From contig JAFNAH010000104.1 of NCBI GenBank assembly GCA_017860075.1, forward strand, positions 1-6,407: a stretch of DNA of 6,407 nucleotides, written 5' to 3'. A program made the position numbers and the translations under genes. Source of the DNA: Acidobacteriota bacterium. Its GTDB lineage: Bacteria > Acidobacteriota > UBA6911. Shown piece by piece: positions 5,092 to 6,407 of the stretch; positions within the stretch are counted from its first letter, which is position 1, and every line of letters starts with the position of its first letter. The notes under the pieces are model-generated. The model did no database searches. It saw only the letters and a list, made by a program, of their open reading frames with translations, and was not told where the DNA came from.

Positions 5092-6390
5092 ATGCCGACC
5101 AAAGATCAGGTGCGTGCCTTGCTCGAACAGACGCGATCGTACTTCGTGGATTCCCTCCTGCCTTTCTGGATGGACAACTCCCCCGATCTTCACTACGGCG
5201 GATTCCTGAGCTACTTCGACCGCAACGGCAAGGCGACAGGTGAAACGACCAAGACGTTTCTGATGCAGATCCGGATGCTCTTTACGATGTCGCATGCACA
5301 TCGAACCGGCTACGGCGGCGGCCGGTGCGCGGAGCTTGCCAAGATGGCGGCGGACTTCATCATAGACAACTACTGGGACCGCGAGAACGGGGGATGGTTC
5401 TGGATCGCAGACCGCAAAGGCGCGCCCACCGTCAAAGACAAGGTCGGCTACGGCCAATGCTTCGGCATCTACGCTTTCAGCGAGTATTTCCTCGCCACCG
5501 GTGATACGCGGGGGCGTGAGATGGCGGAGAGGAGCTACGCTGCGATCTGCAAGCACATGGTTGATACGCGCCACGGCGGTTTCCTCGAGCTCATGGAGGC
5601 TGACTGGCAGCCGGCAAAGCCGGGCATCTATGGCGGGGACAGGAAAAGCATGGATGTACACATGCACATGATGGAGGCGTGGACCACACTCTATGAGATG
5701 ACCGGCCATCCTACCCATCGCAGACGGCTCCTGGAAATCATAGACCTGATTCTCACGCGCATGCTGCGCCCCGAGGATGGAACCGGGTACATGCAGTTCA
5801 CGTTCGATTTCACCCCGCTTCCCGCGATTATTTTCGCGACGTCGTGGGGAAGGGATGCGAAGCCCACGGACGGCGTGGCACGTCCGTTGAACTCGACCTC
5901 GCCGGGGCACAATGTCGAGTTGGCCTGGCTCCTCCTCCATGCCGCGGACATCCTGGGTGTTCCCCGGCAGACCTATGCCGATGTTGTGCGCAGGATTTCC
6001 GATCACTGTCTCCATTACGGCATCGACCACGAGTATGGCGGAGTCTTTGCCGATACGCCTGCCGACGGCCCGACGACGCTATATGAGAAACAGTTCTGGC
6101 AGCAGGCCGAGGTGCTCATCGGGATGCTGGATGCATATACCCTGCTTGGTGACGAAAAGTACTGGAAGGCCTTCCTGAACGTGCACGAATTCGTTTTTTC
6201 GAAAATGGTCAACCTGCCGGCCGGAGGGGAGTGGTACGAAAGGGTGGATCGGCAGGGGAAACCGATCGACGATGCGCTGGGGCATGGCTGGAAGATCTGC
6301 TACCACACCGTACGGTCCATGGTGGAGACAATCCGCCGCCTGGAACTTATTGTAGAGATGACAGGTCGCGCGCAGGATCCGTCAGCGTGA
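5092..6390 (+). CDS. AGE-family epimerase/isomerase, cellobiose 2-epimerase-like
   Basis: A 432-residue cytoplasmic protein with no signal peptide. It belongs to the N-acylglucosamine 2-epimerase superfamily of (alpha/alpha)6 barrels, which epimerise or isomerise sugars at C2 through an enediol-type intermediate using two histidines as acid/base. Visible landmarks in order: HYGGF at 34-38, TFLMQIRMLF at 55-64 (Arg61 in the position of the conserved active-site arginine), WDRENGGWFW at 95-104, DVHMHMMEAW at 188-197, SPGHNVELAW at 270-279 (His273, Glu276), EKQFWQQAE at 332-340 and KICYHTVRSMVE at 401-412 (His405). His273 and His405 are the expected catalytic pair by motif position. The GHNxE...W, FWQQAE and YHxxR pattern is shared by cellobiose 2-epimerases and related mannose isomerases; the length slightly exceeds the usual 390-420. 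A stretch at about 237-266 between two barrel helices may be a lineage-specific loop.

The start is fixed by the GAGGAG site. It is divergent from the kinase-HAD gene, suggesting a shared sugar pathway. Cellobiose, mannobiose, mannose and N-acylglucosamine remain possible substrates. Confidence 0.85.
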   Translation: MPTKDQVRALLEQTRSYFVDSLLPFWMDNSPDLHYGGFLSYFDRNGKATGETTKTFLMQIRMLFTMSHAHRTGYGGGRCAELAKMAADFIIDNYWDRENGGWFWIADRKGAPTVKDKVGYGQCFGIYAFSEYFLATGDTRGREMAERSYAAICKHMVDTRHGGFLELMEADWQPAKPGIYGGDRKSMDVHMHMMEAWTTLYEMTGHPTHRRRLLEIIDLILTRMLRPEDGTGYMQFTFDFTPLPAIIFATSWGRDAKPTDGVARPLNSTSPGHNVELAWLLLHAADILGVPRQTYADVVRRISDHCLHYGIDHEYGGVFADTPADGPTTLYEKQFWQQAEVLIGMLDAYTLLGDEKYWKAFLNVHEFVFSKMVNLPAGGEWYERVDRQGKPIDDALGHGWKICYHTVRSMVETIRRLELIVEMTGRAQDPSA

Positions 6391-6407
6391 GGACGAAAAC
6401 ACCTCCC

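Noticed and set aside
5086..6030. Minus-strand open frame of 314 codons opposite the AGE epimerase gene
   Set aside because: It is antisense to a clear AGE-family gene, with no recognised motif or good ribosome-binding site; a shadow frame.

Overview
The window looks like a chromosomal piece of a GC-rich Gram-negative bacterium, most likely an Acidobacteriota member or a similar uncultured lineage. The clue is an outer-membrane receptor whose mature N-terminus is a carboxypeptidase-regulatory-like beta-sandwich ahead of a TonB-type plug and barrel, an architecture greatly expanded in that phylum. The taxonomic call is an inference; no rRNA or marker gene is present.

Layout from left to right. 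Positions 1-103 hold the last 33 codons of a plus-strand gene whose C-terminus resembles M3-family (Dcp/oligopeptidase A-like) zinc metallopeptidases. Positions 104-481 form a 378-base non-coding gap between convergent genes. It contains a diverged pair of inverted repeats, each with a small GC-rich hairpin, plus further hairpins and a possible terminator. Positions 482-2929 (minus) encode the TonB-dependent receptor-like protein (815 aa), preceded by a good sigma-70-like promoter whose predicted start site falls on the GTG start codon. Positions 2995-4956 (minus) encode a 653-residue two-domain enzyme: an RfaE/HldE-like PfkB sugar kinase fused to a HAD phosphatase. After a 135-base divergent regulatory gap, positions 5092-6390 (plus) encode a 432-residue AGE-family epimerase/isomerase resembling cellobiose 2-epimerases. 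Nothing is recognisable in the last 17 bases.

How the genes may work together. The epimerase and the kinase-phosphatase fusion are divergent neighbours with overlapping candidate promoters, so they are plausibly co-regulated and act on the same sugar. A kinase and a phosphatase on one chain make chemical sense if they act on different positions of the sugar, as in the HldE-kinase/GmhB steps of heptose activation (sugar phosphate to bisphosphate to sugar-1-phosphate). The receptor could import an oligosaccharide for this route, but its substrate cannot be read from sequence. The kinase-HAD fusion beside an AGE epimerase is the most interesting lead here; the non-coding inverted-repeat element is the second.
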